From Sporolactobacillus shoreae (GTDB lineage Bacteria; Bacillota; Bacilli; Bacillales; Sporolactobacillaceae), in NCBI RefSeq assembly GCF_004684935.1, contig NZ_SRJD01000010.1, positions 31,322 through 95,321 of the forward strand: a stretch of 64,000 bases of DNA, in the 5' to 3' direction. Every line of letters begins with the position of its first letter. Position 1 is the stretch's first letter. The notes beneath the pieces were generated by a model. The model saw only the letters and a list, made by a program, of their open reading frames with translations, searched no databases and had not been told where the DNA came from. The position numbers were made by a program, and so were the translations under genes. This document shows positions 26,072 through 35,967 of the stretch, piece after piece.

Positions 26072-27790
26072 ATGACGGAAAAGATTAAGGGTATTGCTGC
26101 TTCGGCAGGTATTGCCATTGCCAAAACATTTATTCTGAGAAATCCTGATCTGTCTTTTGAAAGAAAAACAGTCAGTGACAAAGAATCGGAAAAAAAGAAG
26201 CTGAATGACGCGTTGGAGGTCTCGAAAAAAGAATTGACCGAGATCAAGGAAACGGCGGAAAGGGAGCTTGGGAAAGACAAGGCGGAAGTATTTGCTGCCC
26301 ATCTGATGTTCCTAAGCGATCCTGAATTTGTCGGAGCGATTGGCAGCAAGATTGATGATGAAGGGATCAGCGCTGAATCCGCCCTGCAGGATGTTTCGAC
26401 ATTCTTTATTCAGACTTTTGAAAGCATGAAGGATAACGCTTATATGAGAGAAAGGGCCGCCGATGTCCGAGACGTTTCCAAACGGTTGCTTGCCCATCTG
26501 CTCGGCGTTTCATTTACAACACCGGCAAGCATCACGGAACAGACGGTCATTATCGCTGAAGACCTCACGCCTTCCGATACGGCTCAGCTGAACCGAAAAT
26601 ATGTCAAGGGCTTCGCAACGGATATCGGGGGACGGACATCTCACTCGGCGATCATGTCCCGTTCCATGGAAATCCCTGCGGTTGTCGGCACGAAGACAGT
26701 GATGTCCCAGGCGAAAGATGGCGAAATCGCTATCGTCGATGGCCTGAAGGGTGAAGTCATCCTTAATCCGACAGAAGAAGAAATTGAAGAATATAAAAGC
26801 AAAGCGGCCGCTTTCAAGGAACAGCAGGAAGAATGGAAGAAGCTCGTCCATGAAGCGACAAAGACGAAAGACGGCGCCCATGTCATTCTTGGTGCGAACA
26901 TCGGTAATCCGGGCGATGTGACCGGAGTAGTCAATAATGGCGGCGAAGCTGTCGGCCTGTACCGTACAGAGTTCCTGTACATGGGACGCGATCAGCTACC
27001 AACCGAAGACGAGCAGTTCGATGCCTATAAGGAAGTTCTCGAGAAGATGGAGGGCAAACCGGTCGTTATCCGTACACTGGATATCGGGGGCGACAAGAAG
27101 CTGAAATATCTTCCGCTTCCTCATGAAATGAACCCGTTCCTCGGATTCCGCGCAATCCGCCTTTGCCTGGAACGCCAAGATATTTTCCGCACTCAGCTGC
27201 GCGCGTTGCTACGTGCCAGCGTATTCGGCAAGCTGCGTATCATGTTCCCGATGATTGCGACAATCAATGAGCTGCGTGAAGCCAAGAAAATTCTTTTTGA
27301 AGAAAAAGATAAGCTGGTTGCCGCGGGTACAGAAGTATCTGATGAGATTCAGGTCGGCATGATGATGGAAATTCCTGCCGCCGCTGTATTGGCCGACCGA
27401 TTTGCCAAAGAAGCCGACTTCTTCAGCATCGGTACCAATGACCTGATTCAGTATACAATGGCTGCAGACCGGATGAATGAACATGTCTCCTATCTCTATC
27501 AGCCGGTGAATCCGTCAATCCTCCGTCTGGTCAGCAACATCATCGATGCGGCGCACAAAGAAGGCCACTGGGCCGGCATGTGCGGTGAAATGGCCGGAGA
27601 TAGCACAGCGATCCCGGTTCTGCTCGCACTCGGGCTCGACGAATTCAGCATGAGCGCTACTTCGATCCTTCCGGCGAGAAGCCAGCTGCTCCGTCTGTCC
27701 AAGGAAGAACTGTCCAAGCACAAAGAAGCCTTCTTGAACATGGATACAGCTGAAGAAGTACTTGATTACGTAAAAACAAAAATGAACTGA
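26072..27790 (+). CDS. ptsI: PTS enzyme I (phosphoenolpyruvate-protein phosphotransferase)
   Basis: General PTS enzyme: takes phosphate from phosphoenolpyruvate and passes it to HPr. The 572 residues contain the swivelling domain with phosphorylated His191 ([10 protein letters not shown]), followed by the PEP-binding barrel with [31 protein letters not shown] and the active-site Cys in GMCGEMAGD. Ribosome site GGTTAGGTGA precedes ATG 26072. ptsH, which normally comes directly before ptsI in Bacillales, is not here; the gene follows fruA instead. Confidence 0.95.
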   Translation: MTEKIKGIAASAGIAIAKTFILRNPDLSFERKTVSDKESEKKKLNDALEVSKKELTEIKETAERELGKDKAEVFAAHLMFLSDPEFVGAIGSKIDDEGISAESALQDVSTFFIQTFESMKDNAYMRERAADVRDVSKRLLAHLLGVSFTTPASITEQTVIIAEDLTPSDTAQLNRKYVKGFATDIGGRTSHSAIMSRSMEIPAVVGTKTVMSQAKDGEIAIVDGLKGEVILNPTEEEIEEYKSKAAAFKEQQEEWKKLVHEATKTKDGAHVILGANIGNPGDVTGVVNNGGEAVGLYRTEFLYMGRDQLPTEDEQFDAYKEVLEKMEGKPVVIRTLDIGGDKKLKYLPLPHEMNPFLGFRAIRLCLERQDIFRTQLRALLRASVFGKLRIMFPMIATINELREAKKILFEEKDKLVAAGTEVSDEIQVGMMMEIPAAAVLADRFAKEADFFSIGTNDLIQYTMAADRMNEHVSYLYQPVNPSILRLVSNIIDAAHKEGHWAGMCGEMAGDSTAIPVLLALGLDEFSMSATSILPARSQLLRLSKEELSKHKEAFLNMDTAEEVLDYVKTKMN

Positions 27791-27802
27791 TTGTATATCA
27801 TC

Positions 27803-27847
27803 AAACCGGGCGGGAGATTCGCGAAGAGTCTCCCGCCCGGTTTTTAT
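27803..27847 (+). terminator. Terminator of the fru-ptsI unit
   Basis: A 14-bp GC-rich inverted repeat (AACCGGGCGGGAGA with its complement) is followed by TTTTTATTT, 14 bases after the ptsI stop. Confidence 0.93.
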
Positions 27848-27862
27848 TTAGGGGGAAACCGG

Positions 27863-28315
27863 ATGGATCGCCTGAATAAAACGGTATGGATATGTGTTAT
27901 CGCAGTATTGGCAATTGTCGGTTGTATCCTGATTCTTGAACATTATATTCTCGCTCCTCCGGTATGGATCGGCTTCTCACCCGATCATGCGTGGGAAGCT
28001 AAAATGTATCAAACGCGGGAGGGGAGCGCTCAGGTCTATGATGGAAACATTCATTGGAGAGGATCTGAGTCAGATGCTAAAAAGGTGATTGTCACACAGA
28101 TCCAATGCTGGAAGAACGGACAAATTGTGGTGGATGGAAAGGACAAGGAACGAATATCTCCGGCTCTGGGATTCGGTGGAATAGACAAGCCAAAGGACAG
28201 TGATCATCTGAAAACTGTAATCTACTGGACTGTGAATGGGAAACCCCATAGCGCAGTAATTCAGTTAAAAGAACAGTCCGGGCTCCAGTATAAACTTTCA
28301 AGTGCTTTTCACTGA
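27863..28315 (+). CDS. Membrane-anchored protein of unknown function
   Basis: 150 residues: one N-terminal membrane segment (about 8-30) followed by an external domain of about 115 residues with no motif I recognise. Segments such as VWIGFSPDHAWEAKMYQT and VIYWTVNGKPHSAVIQLKE suggest a beta-rich fold. ATG 27863 follows AGGGGGAAACCGG; an in-frame TTG further upstream would overlap the ptsI terminator. It may be read from residual readthrough or from its own promoter, which I cannot see. Confidence 0.7.
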   Translation: MDRLNKTVWICVIAVLAIVGCILILEHYILAPPVWIGFSPDHAWEAKMYQTREGSAQVYDGNIHWRGSESDAKKVIVTQIQCWKNGQIVVDGKDKERISPALGFGGIDKPKDSDHLKTVIYWTVNGKPHSAVIQLKEQSGLQYKLSSAFH

Positions 28316-28345
28316 AATTATTACTGAACCGGATCTTGTTCGGTT

Positions 28346-28490
28346 CCCTGACTGGTAAAGTGCCAAACCCGGCTAGTAAAATCCTGAATCCGGCTGGTAA
28401 AGTGCCGAACCTGGCTGGTAAAATCGTGAATTCGGCTGGTAAACTATAGGAAGTGGCTGGTAAAATCCTGAATCCGGCCGGTAAAGTGGT
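28346..28490 (+). repeat. Phased repeat array 3 (family A, GGCTGGTAAA core)
   Basis: Seven units of the core GGCTGGTAAA begin at 28350, 28371, 28392, 28413, 28434, 28455 and 28476, an exact 21-bp period. The 11 bases between cores vary. The array lies between convergent genes next to the pbpC terminator. Confidence 0.92.
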
Positions 28491-28555
28491 AAACCGTACT
28501 CACATTTTTGCAAACTCAAGTCACGATTCAACAATGGTGGACAAAAACTCATTTT

Positions 28556-28600
28556 TTAACCAAAAAACTCCCCCGGAATGAAACAGTTCCGGGGGAGTTA
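28556..28600 (-). terminator. Terminator of pbpC
   Basis: AACTCCCCCGGAA (28566-28578) pairs with TTCCGGGGGAGTT (28587-28599). On the minus strand it is followed by a T-run. Confidence 0.9.
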
Positions 28601-28612
28601 AATCGTATTCTG

Positions 28613-30634
28613 TTACTTGTGAAATACCTGCTGGAAGACGGCTTTGACTTTTGGCGAAACATAGCCGCTGCCGCCTTTTTTCTGGGTGTTTTCGATCATC
28701 ATCGTCACAAGCAGCTTTGGATTGTTTGTATTGTAGGCGACAAACCAGCCGTCTTCCTTTCCGGCGGTGCCTTGTGTTTTCTTGAACTCGGCGGTGCCTG
28801 TTTTCCCGGCCAGCGGCAGTCCGCTGATCTGGGCATTGCGGGCGGTTCCGGCCGGGTTGCTGACTACCTGGGTCAGGTCTTGATTCAGAATCTGGGCAAT
28901 CTGCGGAGACATTACATTTTTCTTCCACAGGGTTGGAGCGGCATCCGTTTTGATGAGCCGCGGTTTAATGATGCTGCCGTCATTGACAAAAGCTGAATAG
29001 ATCAGTGATAAGTGCAGAGGATTGACGGTAACCTGTCCCTGACCGTAGCCCGAATTAGCGAGCAACATTGCGTTGTTCAGCTTTCCATCGTTGGAAATAG
29101 TCGACGGCTGCATCGGATAGGGGATCGGGAGCGCTTCACCGAATCCGTAATTCTTACTGTCATTGGCGAGGGTTGCTCCACCAATCTTGAGCGCTGTCTG
29201 GGCAAAGTAAATGTTGTCTGAACGGTAGAGCGCTGATTCAAGATTAACCTGCGGCGCGTGATCCAGCCGGGTCACATAATAATTGCCCCAGGATTTGTCT
29301 TGCTGCCATTTGGTACCATTGATGGAAACATTCTTTGACGGATCAATCACATTGTGGCTCAAAGCGATGGCGGCGGTGATCGGCTTGAATGTTGAACCCG
29401 GAGCCGTTGCTTCTGAAAAACGGTTCATAAGCGGCCGATTCGGATCATTACTCAATTTAGAATAATCAGCGGATGAAATACCAAGAGCGAACACATTCGG
29501 ATCATACGACGGTGCGCTGACAAGACCCAAAACGTCTCCTGTTTTGGGGTCAATCGCCGCTGCGGATCCGGAATCTTTTTTCATCTGGCCGTATAAAGCG
29601 TCCTGAACGGTTCGATCAATAGTCAACTGAATGTTTTCCCCATTTTTAGGCGCTTGCTGGGCGATCGTCTTGATCTCGTTTCCTGAAGCATCAAGCAGAT
29701 GGATCACGGCACCATCACGCGCTCGCAGCTGTTTTTCATAAAGCTGTTCAAGACCTGTCCGGCCGATCACCGAGTTTTCATTATAGCCTTCACCCGGGTG
29801 CGCCTTCAGGATTTCAGCCGTAATCGGACCGACATATCCGGTCAGATGTCCACTGGCTGCCCCATCCGGATAAACCCTGCTTGCCACGGTTGTTTTATAA
29901 ACACCAGGAAGTTTTGTCGCATTTTTAATCAGGCTGTGGTTCGATGCATTCACCGTTTTGACCGGAACCAAACTGTCGGGTTTAACCCAGGCCGGCTTCA
30001 TCGCATCCTGCACTTGCTGCTCTGTGATGCCAAGCATCTTGGCCAGCTGGCTGATCGTTTTTGTCTTTCCGGCACCCGAACCCAGCTGGCCTGGAACAAC
30101 ATCAATCTGTGCCGCTGTTCCGTTCATTGCCAGCGGTTTTCCGTTACGGTCAAGAATTTCACCGCGTTTGGCAGGCAACGTATTGATCCGGACTTTATCT
30201 CCTGTTTTCATGCCCGGCAGAATAAGCGATGGCTGCCAGTCAACGTACCAGTTTGTCTGATTTTTGGACTTTTGTTGGGTCAGTTGGATCGTTTGTGAAA
30301 ACTGAAGGGGTCCCGCTGCTGTGTCAAGAGTTGCTTTTAACGGAACCGATCCGGGTTTATTTTTTGACGGTGTTTTCACGGTAGCCGTCATTTTTCCGGC
30401 TTCAATCCCGCTGTAAACTGTCTGGTAGCGGGTGACAAAATCGGTTTTGCTGATCGCTTTTTGAGACTTCTGTGATAGTAGGTTGTACATTTTTGAAAAA
30501 TCTTGCTTTTGCCAGGCTGCGGTATATTCCTTAAGCCTGTCCTGCGCCGTCGGCTGATGGCTGCCGCAACCGGCAAGGAGAAGCAGAGCGGCAAACAATA
30601 GCACGGTTAATACGGAATACTTTCGGAAATTCAT
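28613..30634 (-). CDS. pbpC: Penicillin-binding transpeptidase, PBP3/MecA type lipoprotein
   Basis: 673-residue class B PBP that crosslinks peptidoglycan outside the membrane. A lipoprotein signal ends at LLAGC (Cys near 23). An NTF2-like MecA N-terminal domain (about 30-150), a PBP dimer domain (about 155-330) and the transpeptidase domain follow. Active-site motifs are Ser414 in GSTFK, YRSDN and Lys611 in GKTGTAEF. Domain order and length match B. subtilis PbpC and MecA-like PBPs. No resistance regulator (mecR/blaR) lies beside it, so it is probably the native low-affinity PBP. Confidence 0.92.
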   Translation of the reverse strand: MNFRKYSVLTVLLFAALLLLAGCGSHQPTAQDRLKEYTAAWQKQDFSKMYNLLSQKSQKAISKTDFVTRYQTVYSGIEAGKMTATVKTPSKNKPGSVPLKATLDTAAGPLQFSQTIQLTQQKSKNQTNWYVDWQPSLILPGMKTGDKVRINTLPAKRGEILDRNGKPLAMNGTAAQIDVVPGQLGSGAGKTKTISQLAKMLGITEQQVQDAMKPAWVKPDSLVPVKTVNASNHSLIKNATKLPGVYKTTVASRVYPDGAASGHLTGYVGPITAEILKAHPGEGYNENSVIGRTGLEQLYEKQLRARDGAVIHLLDASGNEIKTIAQQAPKNGENIQLTIDRTVQDALYGQMKKDSGSAAAIDPKTGDVLGLVSAPSYDPNVFALGISSADYSKLSNDPNRPLMNRFSEATAPGSTFKPITAAIALSHNVIDPSKNVSINGTKWQQDKSWGNYYVTRLDHAPQVNLESALYRSDNIYFAQTALKIGGATLANDSKNYGFGEALPIPYPMQPSTISNDGKLNNAMLLANSGYGQGQVTVNPLHLSLIYSAFVNDGSIIKPRLIKTDAAPTLWKKNVMSPQIAQILNQDLTQVVSNPAGTARNAQISGLPLAGKTGTAEFKKTQGTAGKEDGWFVAYNTNNPKLLVTMMIENTQKKGGSGYVSPKVKAVFQQVFHK

Positions 30635-30893
30635 TAAGGCACCTCCGTTAATTTATGAAAGGGATACAGCATGTGAGGTGCAATGCCATATTGTCCCATT
30701 ATATGTTGCATCTTTTTTTATTATAAGAGTTTAAGCCGTACAATGGGGAATGATGTGTTATTTAAGTTGCCAAAAATAATTCATTTAGGCCTATATTTTT
30801 TGGGAATCCGGCAACTTTTTCGGCTGAATGGCTGATTTCTGCCGACAGATTGTGCATGAAATGATAGTATGTAGTAAGGATGGTGGCGAATAC

Positions 30894-32468
30894 ATGGGCA
30901 CGATGAAGTTAGTCATTCTTGAGACAAGCGATATTCACGGCAACATTTACCCGATCAGCTACGCGGATAACAGCTACCGCGAGGCCGGTTTAGGAAAGAT
31001 TGCTCCTTTGATCCGCAAAGAAAGGGAACTTTGTCCGAATATCCTGCTCGCTGATAACGGAGACATGATACAGGGGACGCCTCTGCTTTACTACTATGCG
31101 CGCTTTGACCGGCACAGGCCGAATCCTATGGCTGTCCTTAACAACCGGCTTGGGTATGACTGCGCCGTGTTTGGCAACCATGAATTTAACTTTGGGCGGA
31201 ACGTTCTGGAACATGCAGTGCGCGACGCTCAATTTCCCTGGCTTGCCGCCAACATATTAAATACAGAAACAGGGGATCCCTATTTTGGGAAACCTTATAT
31301 TGTAAAAAAATATCAATCCGGGCTTCGCGTCGCGCTCCTCGGTCTGATCACAAAATACATACCTATATGGGAAAAACCGGAGAATATTGTCGGCATGCGC
31401 TTCGACGATCCTGTCGAGGCAGCGAAGAAATGGGTGCCGTATCTAAAGGACACAGAGCAGTCGGACATTGTCATCATCTCGTATCATGGGGGATTTGAAT
31501 GCGATCTTAAAACAGGCAGGCCAACGGAGGCACTGACCGGTGAGAATCAGGGCTATCAGCTTTGCGCGGAAGTACCGGGTTTCGATGTGCTCCTGTCGGG
31601 TCACCAGCACCGGAGAATCGCCGGAACGGAGATTCACGGAGTGACTGTCGTTCAGCCGGGATGCAATGGGGCCTTTTTGGGAAAAGTGACGCTTAATCTG
31701 AAAAAGAGCGAAGCGCGGTGGGTTGTGGATAGCAAAAAATCGGAGCTGCTGCCTGTTAAAGGCGTCGCCGAAGATCGGGAGCTGCTTCGGCTGACGGATG
31801 ATTATGAACGGGATGCTCAGGACTGGCTGGACCGGCCGTTGGGACGGATCGCCGGTGATATGTTGGTTCACGATCCGATGGAGGTGCGTACGCATGATCA
31901 TCCGCTGATCGAGTTCATCAACCGGATGCAGATGAAGGCTTCGGGTGCGGACATATCTTCGACGGCGCTATTTAATAATGAATCACCGGGACTCCCGGTG
32001 AATGTTTCAATGCGCGATATCGTTTCAAATTATATTTATCCGAACACGCTGAAGGTGATCCGTATCAGCGGGAGTGACATGCTTCAGGCTCTTGAGCGGT
32101 CAGCTTCTTATTTCAAGCGTTCAACCGGAGGCCCGATTGAAGTCAGCGACGCTTTTACCACACCAAAGCCCCAGCACTACAATTATGACATGTGGGAAGG
32201 GATCGAGTACGTCATAGATCTATCAAAACCCGCCGGCCGCCGAATTGTAAAGCTAGATTACCATGGAGCGCCTGTGAAGATGGACGGACAGTATGATGTG
32301 GTGATGAACAATTACCGTTCCGGTGGCGGTGGCGATTACCCGATGTTCCGCAAAAAACCAGTGGTCAAGGATGTTCCGGTGGATGTCGCTGAAATTATAG
32401 CCAATGAAATAATCGATAAAAAAGTCATTAAAGCGGAAGTCAACAACAACTGGAAGCTGATCTATTAA
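30894..32468 (+). CDS. Cytoplasmic 5'-nucleotidase/cyclic phosphodiesterase family enzyme
   Basis: Two-domain calcineurin-like phosphoesterase. The N-terminal metallophosphatase domain shows the metal ligands in order: DIHGN, ADNGDMIQG, GNHEFN, SYHGGFE and SGHQHR. The C-terminal 5'-nucleotidase domain (about residues 335-520) has GGGGDYPMF near its end. There is no signal peptide, unlike the secreted UshA and YfkN enzymes. ATG 30894 follows GGATGGTGG; the longer frame from 30828 lacks a ribosome site. It lies 46 bp before ung, probably co-transcribed. Nucleotide salvage is the likely role; the substrate is uncertain. Confidence 0.85.
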   Translation: MGTMKLVILETSDIHGNIYPISYADNSYREAGLGKIAPLIRKERELCPNILLADNGDMIQGTPLLYYYARFDRHRPNPMAVLNNRLGYDCAVFGNHEFNFGRNVLEHAVRDAQFPWLAANILNTETGDPYFGKPYIVKKYQSGLRVALLGLITKYIPIWEKPENIVGMRFDDPVEAAKKWVPYLKDTEQSDIVIISYHGGFECDLKTGRPTEALTGENQGYQLCAEVPGFDVLLSGHQHRRIAGTEIHGVTVVQPGCNGAFLGKVTLNLKKSEARWVVDSKKSELLPVKGVAEDRELLRLTDDYERDAQDWLDRPLGRIAGDMLVHDPMEVRTHDHPLIEFINRMQMKASGADISSTALFNNESPGLPVNVSMRDIVSNYIYPNTLKVIRISGSDMLQALERSASYFKRSTGGPIEVSDAFTTPKPQHYNYDMWEGIEYVIDLSKPAGRRIVKLDYHGAPVKMDGQYDVVMNNYRSGGGGDYPMFRKKPVVKDVPVDVAEIIANEIIDKKVIKAEVNNNWKLIY

Positions 32469-32514
32469 GCTTTTTTCACAGTGAATCCTAATAAACGGAT
32501 AGAGGTGCGCAACT

Positions 32515-33246
32515 TTGAGACATATTTTGGCAAATGACTGGGAACCATTGCTCGAATCTGAATTTCATAAAGACTACTATCTGAAACTGAGAGAATTCCT
32601 GAAAGAGGAGTATTCTACGAAAACGATCTATCCGGATATGTATGATCTTTTTAATGCATTAAAATACACGCCTTATGAGAAAGTAAAAGTGGTCATTCTC
32701 GGCCAGGATCCTTACCATGAACCGGGACAGGCGCACGGCCTGAGTTTCTCCGTGAAACCCGGCGTACCGCAGCCTCCGTCGCTTCAGAACATTTTTAAGG
32801 AGCTGAACGACGACCTCGGCTGTCCATTCCCCCATCATGGCTGCCTGATTGGGTGGGCGCGCCAAGGTGTGCTGCTGCTGAATACTGTATTGTCGGTACG
32901 GCGCGGTGCGGCCAACTCGCATAAGGGTATGGGCTGGGAGCAATTCACGGACGCGGTAATCCGCGACTTGAACGAACGCGAAACACCAATTGTTTTCATA
33001 CTTTGGGGACGAAATGCCCAGGCAAAAGAAGAACTGATCACAAATGAGCGCCATTTTATTATCAAATCATCGCATCCGAGCCCTTTTTCGGCACGCTACG
33101 GCTTCTTCGGCAGCCATCCGTTTTCGCAGGCCAATCACTATCTGGAATCTGCGGGTGAGGAACCGATTAATTGGCAGATCTCTGTCGATGAGCCAAAGTT
33201 TCCGCTGAATGAAGAATCCAATAAAAACATCACACAGGAAGGGTAA
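32515..33246 (+). CDS. ung: Uracil-DNA glycosylase
   Basis: Family 1 UDG that removes uracil from DNA. Motif A GQDPYH (Asp65, His68) and motif B HPSPFSA are intact; 243 residues is slightly long, with a charged C-terminal tail. The start is TTG, with GAGGTG upstream. The coding end forms the left arm of the terminator hairpin. Confidence 0.94.
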   Translation: MRHILANDWEPLLESEFHKDYYLKLREFLKEEYSTKTIYPDMYDLFNALKYTPYEKVKVVILGQDPYHEPGQAHGLSFSVKPGVPQPPSLQNIFKELNDDLGCPFPHHGCLIGWARQGVLLLNTVLSVRRGAANSHKGMGWEQFTDAVIRDLNERETPIVFILWGRNAQAKEELITNERHFIIKSSHPSPFSARYGFFGSHPFSQANHYLESAGEEPINWQISVDEPKFPLNEESNKNITQEG

Positions 33247-33271
33247 GAACCTTGCTGCGTGATGTTTTTTT
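33227..33271. terminator. Bidirectional terminator after ung
   Basis: AACATCAC (33227-33234) pairs with GTGATGTT (33259-33266), extended by CAGG/CCTTGCTG, with T-runs on both strands. It can also end the convergent ABC operon. Confidence 0.82.
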
Positions 33272-33338
33272 CAAGCGAATTTGCCTCATCTAATTTCAAT
33301 CCAACCACTTCCATAATACTCCAGACAAGTTGAGGATA

Positions 33339-34481
33339 TCAGTGAGCAGCGTCGTGGATAAACGGTCGGAACCGGAACAGGGCGATAGCGAGCCCGAACA
33401 CGCCGAATACGAGCAGAAGCAGGAGATTCAGCCAGATGGCACTCAGGCCCGCGTCGCGGATCATGACATCCTGAAAGCCCTGCATCGCCCAGTATTGCGG
33501 CGTGAAATAGCCGATATTCTGAACGAACGAAGGCAACATATCGGAAGGGAACCATAATCCGGCAACGATAGCACCGCCCATCGTGATCAGCTGAGTGATC
33601 CCGATGCCCTGATTTTGGCTCCGGGCAATCATGGAGAGTCCGAGGCCAAGCCCCGTGCCGCAAAATGCAAGACAAAGTACGATCAGTGTTACAACGACCG
33701 GATTGCCTAGATGAAGCCCATAGAAAAGGCGGCCGAAGAAAAGAAGGACGGCACACTGAATCAGGACGGAAACAAAGGGCGGAATCCACATGCCAACCAG
33801 ATAACCTGCCGAACGAAGCGGCGTTCCCTGAAGGCGGGCGATCATGCCGGAATCGCGTTCTTTGAAGAACCGCTGGAGCATCGAGATCATAATGAAGAAG
33901 ACAAACATAACGGTATAGCCGGGCACAATCTGAGACATAAAATCAATATGTTTTCCGTTTTCCGTGATGGTCTGAATGTGGATCGGTGCGGCCAGTGTCT
34001 GTTTGATCTGCGCCGGATTCAATCCGCGGGCACTGAGTGTCTGTGCCAGTTTCTGCTCGCGGTACTGGTTGGCCATATTCTGCAAGATAGCCTGGATCGG
34101 TGCGGCGGAACTGGACTGCGCGCCGTCCTGGTAGAAATGGATTGGCACTCCGCCTTTTTGAAGGCCTGTCTCAAACCCTTTATCGATCACGATAAGGGAA
34201 GAGAGGCTGCCGTCCTTAATCTTTTTCACCTGTGAAGCAACGGAGGGACTGTTCTCCTTTTTAACCGTAAATCCTTTCAGCCGGTCGATCTGCTTAACAA
34301 ACGCCTGTGATGCGGCCGTGCGGTCCAGGTCATGGACATGTATGGTAATCGAAGTCGAACCCGCTGAATTGAAGATTGATCCGAATGCGACAATAAAAAG
34401 AAGCGGCAAGATGATCAGAAAGAATACATTGCCTCTTTCCTTCAGCATCAGTTTAAATTCTTTGATCATAACGTTTTTCAT
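33339..34481 (-). CDS. ABC-2 transporter permease
   Basis: 380-residue permease with one N-terminal membrane segment, an external domain (about residues 40-180) and five C-terminal segments. Last gene of the six-gene gntR operon; ATG has AGGAGG upstream and follows the ATPase gene by 12 bp. It pairs with that ATPase. The fold matches ABC-2 exporters of drugs, lipids or peptides; the substrate is unknown. Confidence 0.85.
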   Translation of the reverse strand: MKNVMIKEFKLMLKERGNVFFLIILPLLFIVAFGSIFNSAGSTSITIHVHDLDRTAASQAFVKQIDRLKGFTVKKENSPSVASQVKKIKDGSLSSLIVIDKGFETGLQKGGVPIHFYQDGAQSSSAAPIQAILQNMANQYREQKLAQTLSARGLNPAQIKQTLAAPIHIQTITENGKHIDFMSQIVPGYTVMFVFFIMISMLQRFFKERDSGMIARLQGTPLRSAGYLVGMWIPPFVSVLIQCAVLLFFGRLFYGLHLGNPVVVTLIVLCLAFCGTGLGLGLSMIARSQNQGIGITQLITMGGAIVAGLWFPSDMLPSFVQNIGYFTPQYWAMQGFQDVMIRDAGLSAIWLNLLLLLVFGVFGLAIALFRFRPFIHDAAH

Positions 34482-34493
34482 ACTTAAGCCTCC

Positions 34494-35411
34494 TCAGTCT
34501 CTCAGACTGGTCCCTGTCAGTGACAGGAACACATCTTCAAGGGACGGTTTCACCATTTCAATGGCTTTAAGCTCATCGCCGGATTCTTGATGGTCCAGCA
34601 GGGTTTTCATGACGGCAAGCGGGTGGTCGGTTTCGAGCACCCAACCGTGACCCCTCCGATAAATCTTCTTGACTTCTCCGATTGATTCCGGCTGAAAATT
34701 TTTCCCGGTTTCCAGATAAACGGCTTTCTGCGCAAAACGGTCGAATAATTGCTCAAGCGATCCCTGGGCGATCACCTTTCCCTGATCGATTATGGCAATC
34801 TCATCGCAGAGGGCTTCAACTTCTTCCATGTAGTGAGTGGAATAGATGACGGTCACGCCGCTGTCCCTGAGATGGCGGATCATATCAAAAATATGGTTGC
34901 GCGACTGCGGGTCAATGCCTACGGTCGGCTCATCCAGGATCAGCAATTTCGGCTCATGGAGCAGGGCGCAGGCAATGTTGATTCGTCTCTTCATCCCACC
35001 TGAAAAACTCTTAATCTGATCTTTGGCGCGGTCTGACAGCCCGGTTTCCTGGAGCACTGCTTCAATCCGGGTCTTCAAAAGAGTTCCTGTAATGCCATAA
35101 AGTCCGCCGAAGAATTTCAGGTTATCTATCGCGCTTAATTTATCATAAAGCGTGATTTCCTGCGGCACGTAGCCAACCTGTTTCTGAACGGCCAGTCGGT
35201 TTGCCGCAGCGTCCATTCCAAACATGCGGACAGTGCCGCTGTCTGCTGAAAGAATGCCGGTCAGAATTTTCATTGTCGTCGACTTTCCGGCACCATTTGG
35301 CCCAAGAAGGCCGAAGCAGGTGCCCTTGCGAATAGAAAAGGACACGTGGTCAAGGGCTGTTTTTGAGCTGAATGCTTTTGTAAGTTGGTTGATTTCGAGG
35401 ACGTTTTCCAT
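34494..35411 (-). CDS. ABC transporter ATPase with C-terminal extension
   Basis: 305-residue ATPase with Walker A GPNGAGKST, signature FSGGMKRRINIA, Walker B LLILDEPTVGID and H-loop STHYMEE. The 75 residues after the ABC core form a DUF4162-like domain common in multidrug and lantibiotic exporters. AGGAGG precedes the ATG. Partner of the permease at 33339-34481 in the same operon. Confidence 0.9.
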   Translation of the reverse strand: MENVLEINQLTKAFSSKTALDHVSFSIRKGTCFGLLGPNGAGKSTTMKILTGILSADSGTVRMFGMDAAANRLAVQKQVGYVPQEITLYDKLSAIDNLKFFGGLYGITGTLLKTRIEAVLQETGLSDRAKDQIKSFSGGMKRRINIACALLHEPKLLILDEPTVGIDPQSRNHIFDMIRHLRDSGVTVIYSTHYMEEVEALCDEIAIIDQGKVIAQGSLEQLFDRFAQKAVYLETGKNFQPESIGEVKKIYRRGHGWVLETDHPLAVMKTLLDHQESGDELKAIEMVKPSLEDVFLSLTGTSLRD

Positions 35412-35424
35412 AATTGCCTCCTGT

Positions 35425-35955
35425 TTAATCCGTGTGTTCCACTGAATTCTCTAACTTTTTATGATTGCTTAAAAGTATGAAATAGTAGAGCGTATAGTAA
35501 GCGAACATGATCAGCAGGAGTCCTGCCGTCCAGGAATTTCCCATCGCCTGGCTCATGCTCTGGGTCGAGTCCGATGATGTTCCCTGCAGTGCCCCGTCTG
35601 AATATAAGCTGAACATCCTGAACAAGAGTCTCCCGATGAAGAGAAGGCTGACAGCGGTGCCAATCCAGACATTCGGCATGTAGTACAAATGCTCATCCCG
35701 CTGTTCAAAACGGGTGATCTTCGAACTGTAAAAGGCTAAAACTGTTCCGACAAGAATGCCGGCTGCGTCCGAGATCAGGCTGACGGGATGGGCAGCGCCT
35801 CCGGTCAGAAATAATGCGCCAATGACTAGAAAGATAACGATCCTTACTTTCATTCTCTTTGTCCGCAGGAGCTGCCAACCAATATTCCGGCGGACTCGGC
35901 GATAGATAGCGAAAAAAATAAGCGCAGCAATAAAAATCCAATAGAGTGGGTTCAT
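35425..35955 (-). CDS. Membrane protein with CcdC/DUF1453-like domain
   Basis: 176 residues with five predicted membrane segments. The pattern (PLYWIFIAALIFFAIYRRVRR, then a segment ending GTVLAFYSSKITRFE) recalls CcdC-like DUF1453 proteins; this is recognition by eye. Function unknown. It sits between the two ABC pairs of the gntR operon, 13 bp after one and 13 bp before the other, with a good ribosome site (AAAGGAG). It may be an accessory subunit of one of the transporters. Confidence 0.7.
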   Translation of the reverse strand: MNPLYWIFIAALIFFAIYRRVRRNIGWQLLRTKRMKVRIVIFLVIGALFLTGGAAHPVSLISDAAGILVGTVLAFYSSKITRFEQRDEHLYYMPNVWIGTAVSLLFIGRLLFRMFSLYSDGALQGTSSDSTQSMSQAMGNSWTAGLLLIMFAYYTLYYFILLSNHKKLENSVEHTD

Positions 35956-35967
35956 GCAGATACTCCT

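Noticed and set aside
28346-28490. CRISPR-like array
   Set aside because: The period is 21 bp with a core of about 10 bp. CRISPR repeats and spacers are each longer, and no cas genes are present.
33286-33789. 167-residue minus-strand ORF
   Set aside because: It overlaps the ABC permease in another frame and has Arg/His/Cys-rich composition typical of a shadow frame.
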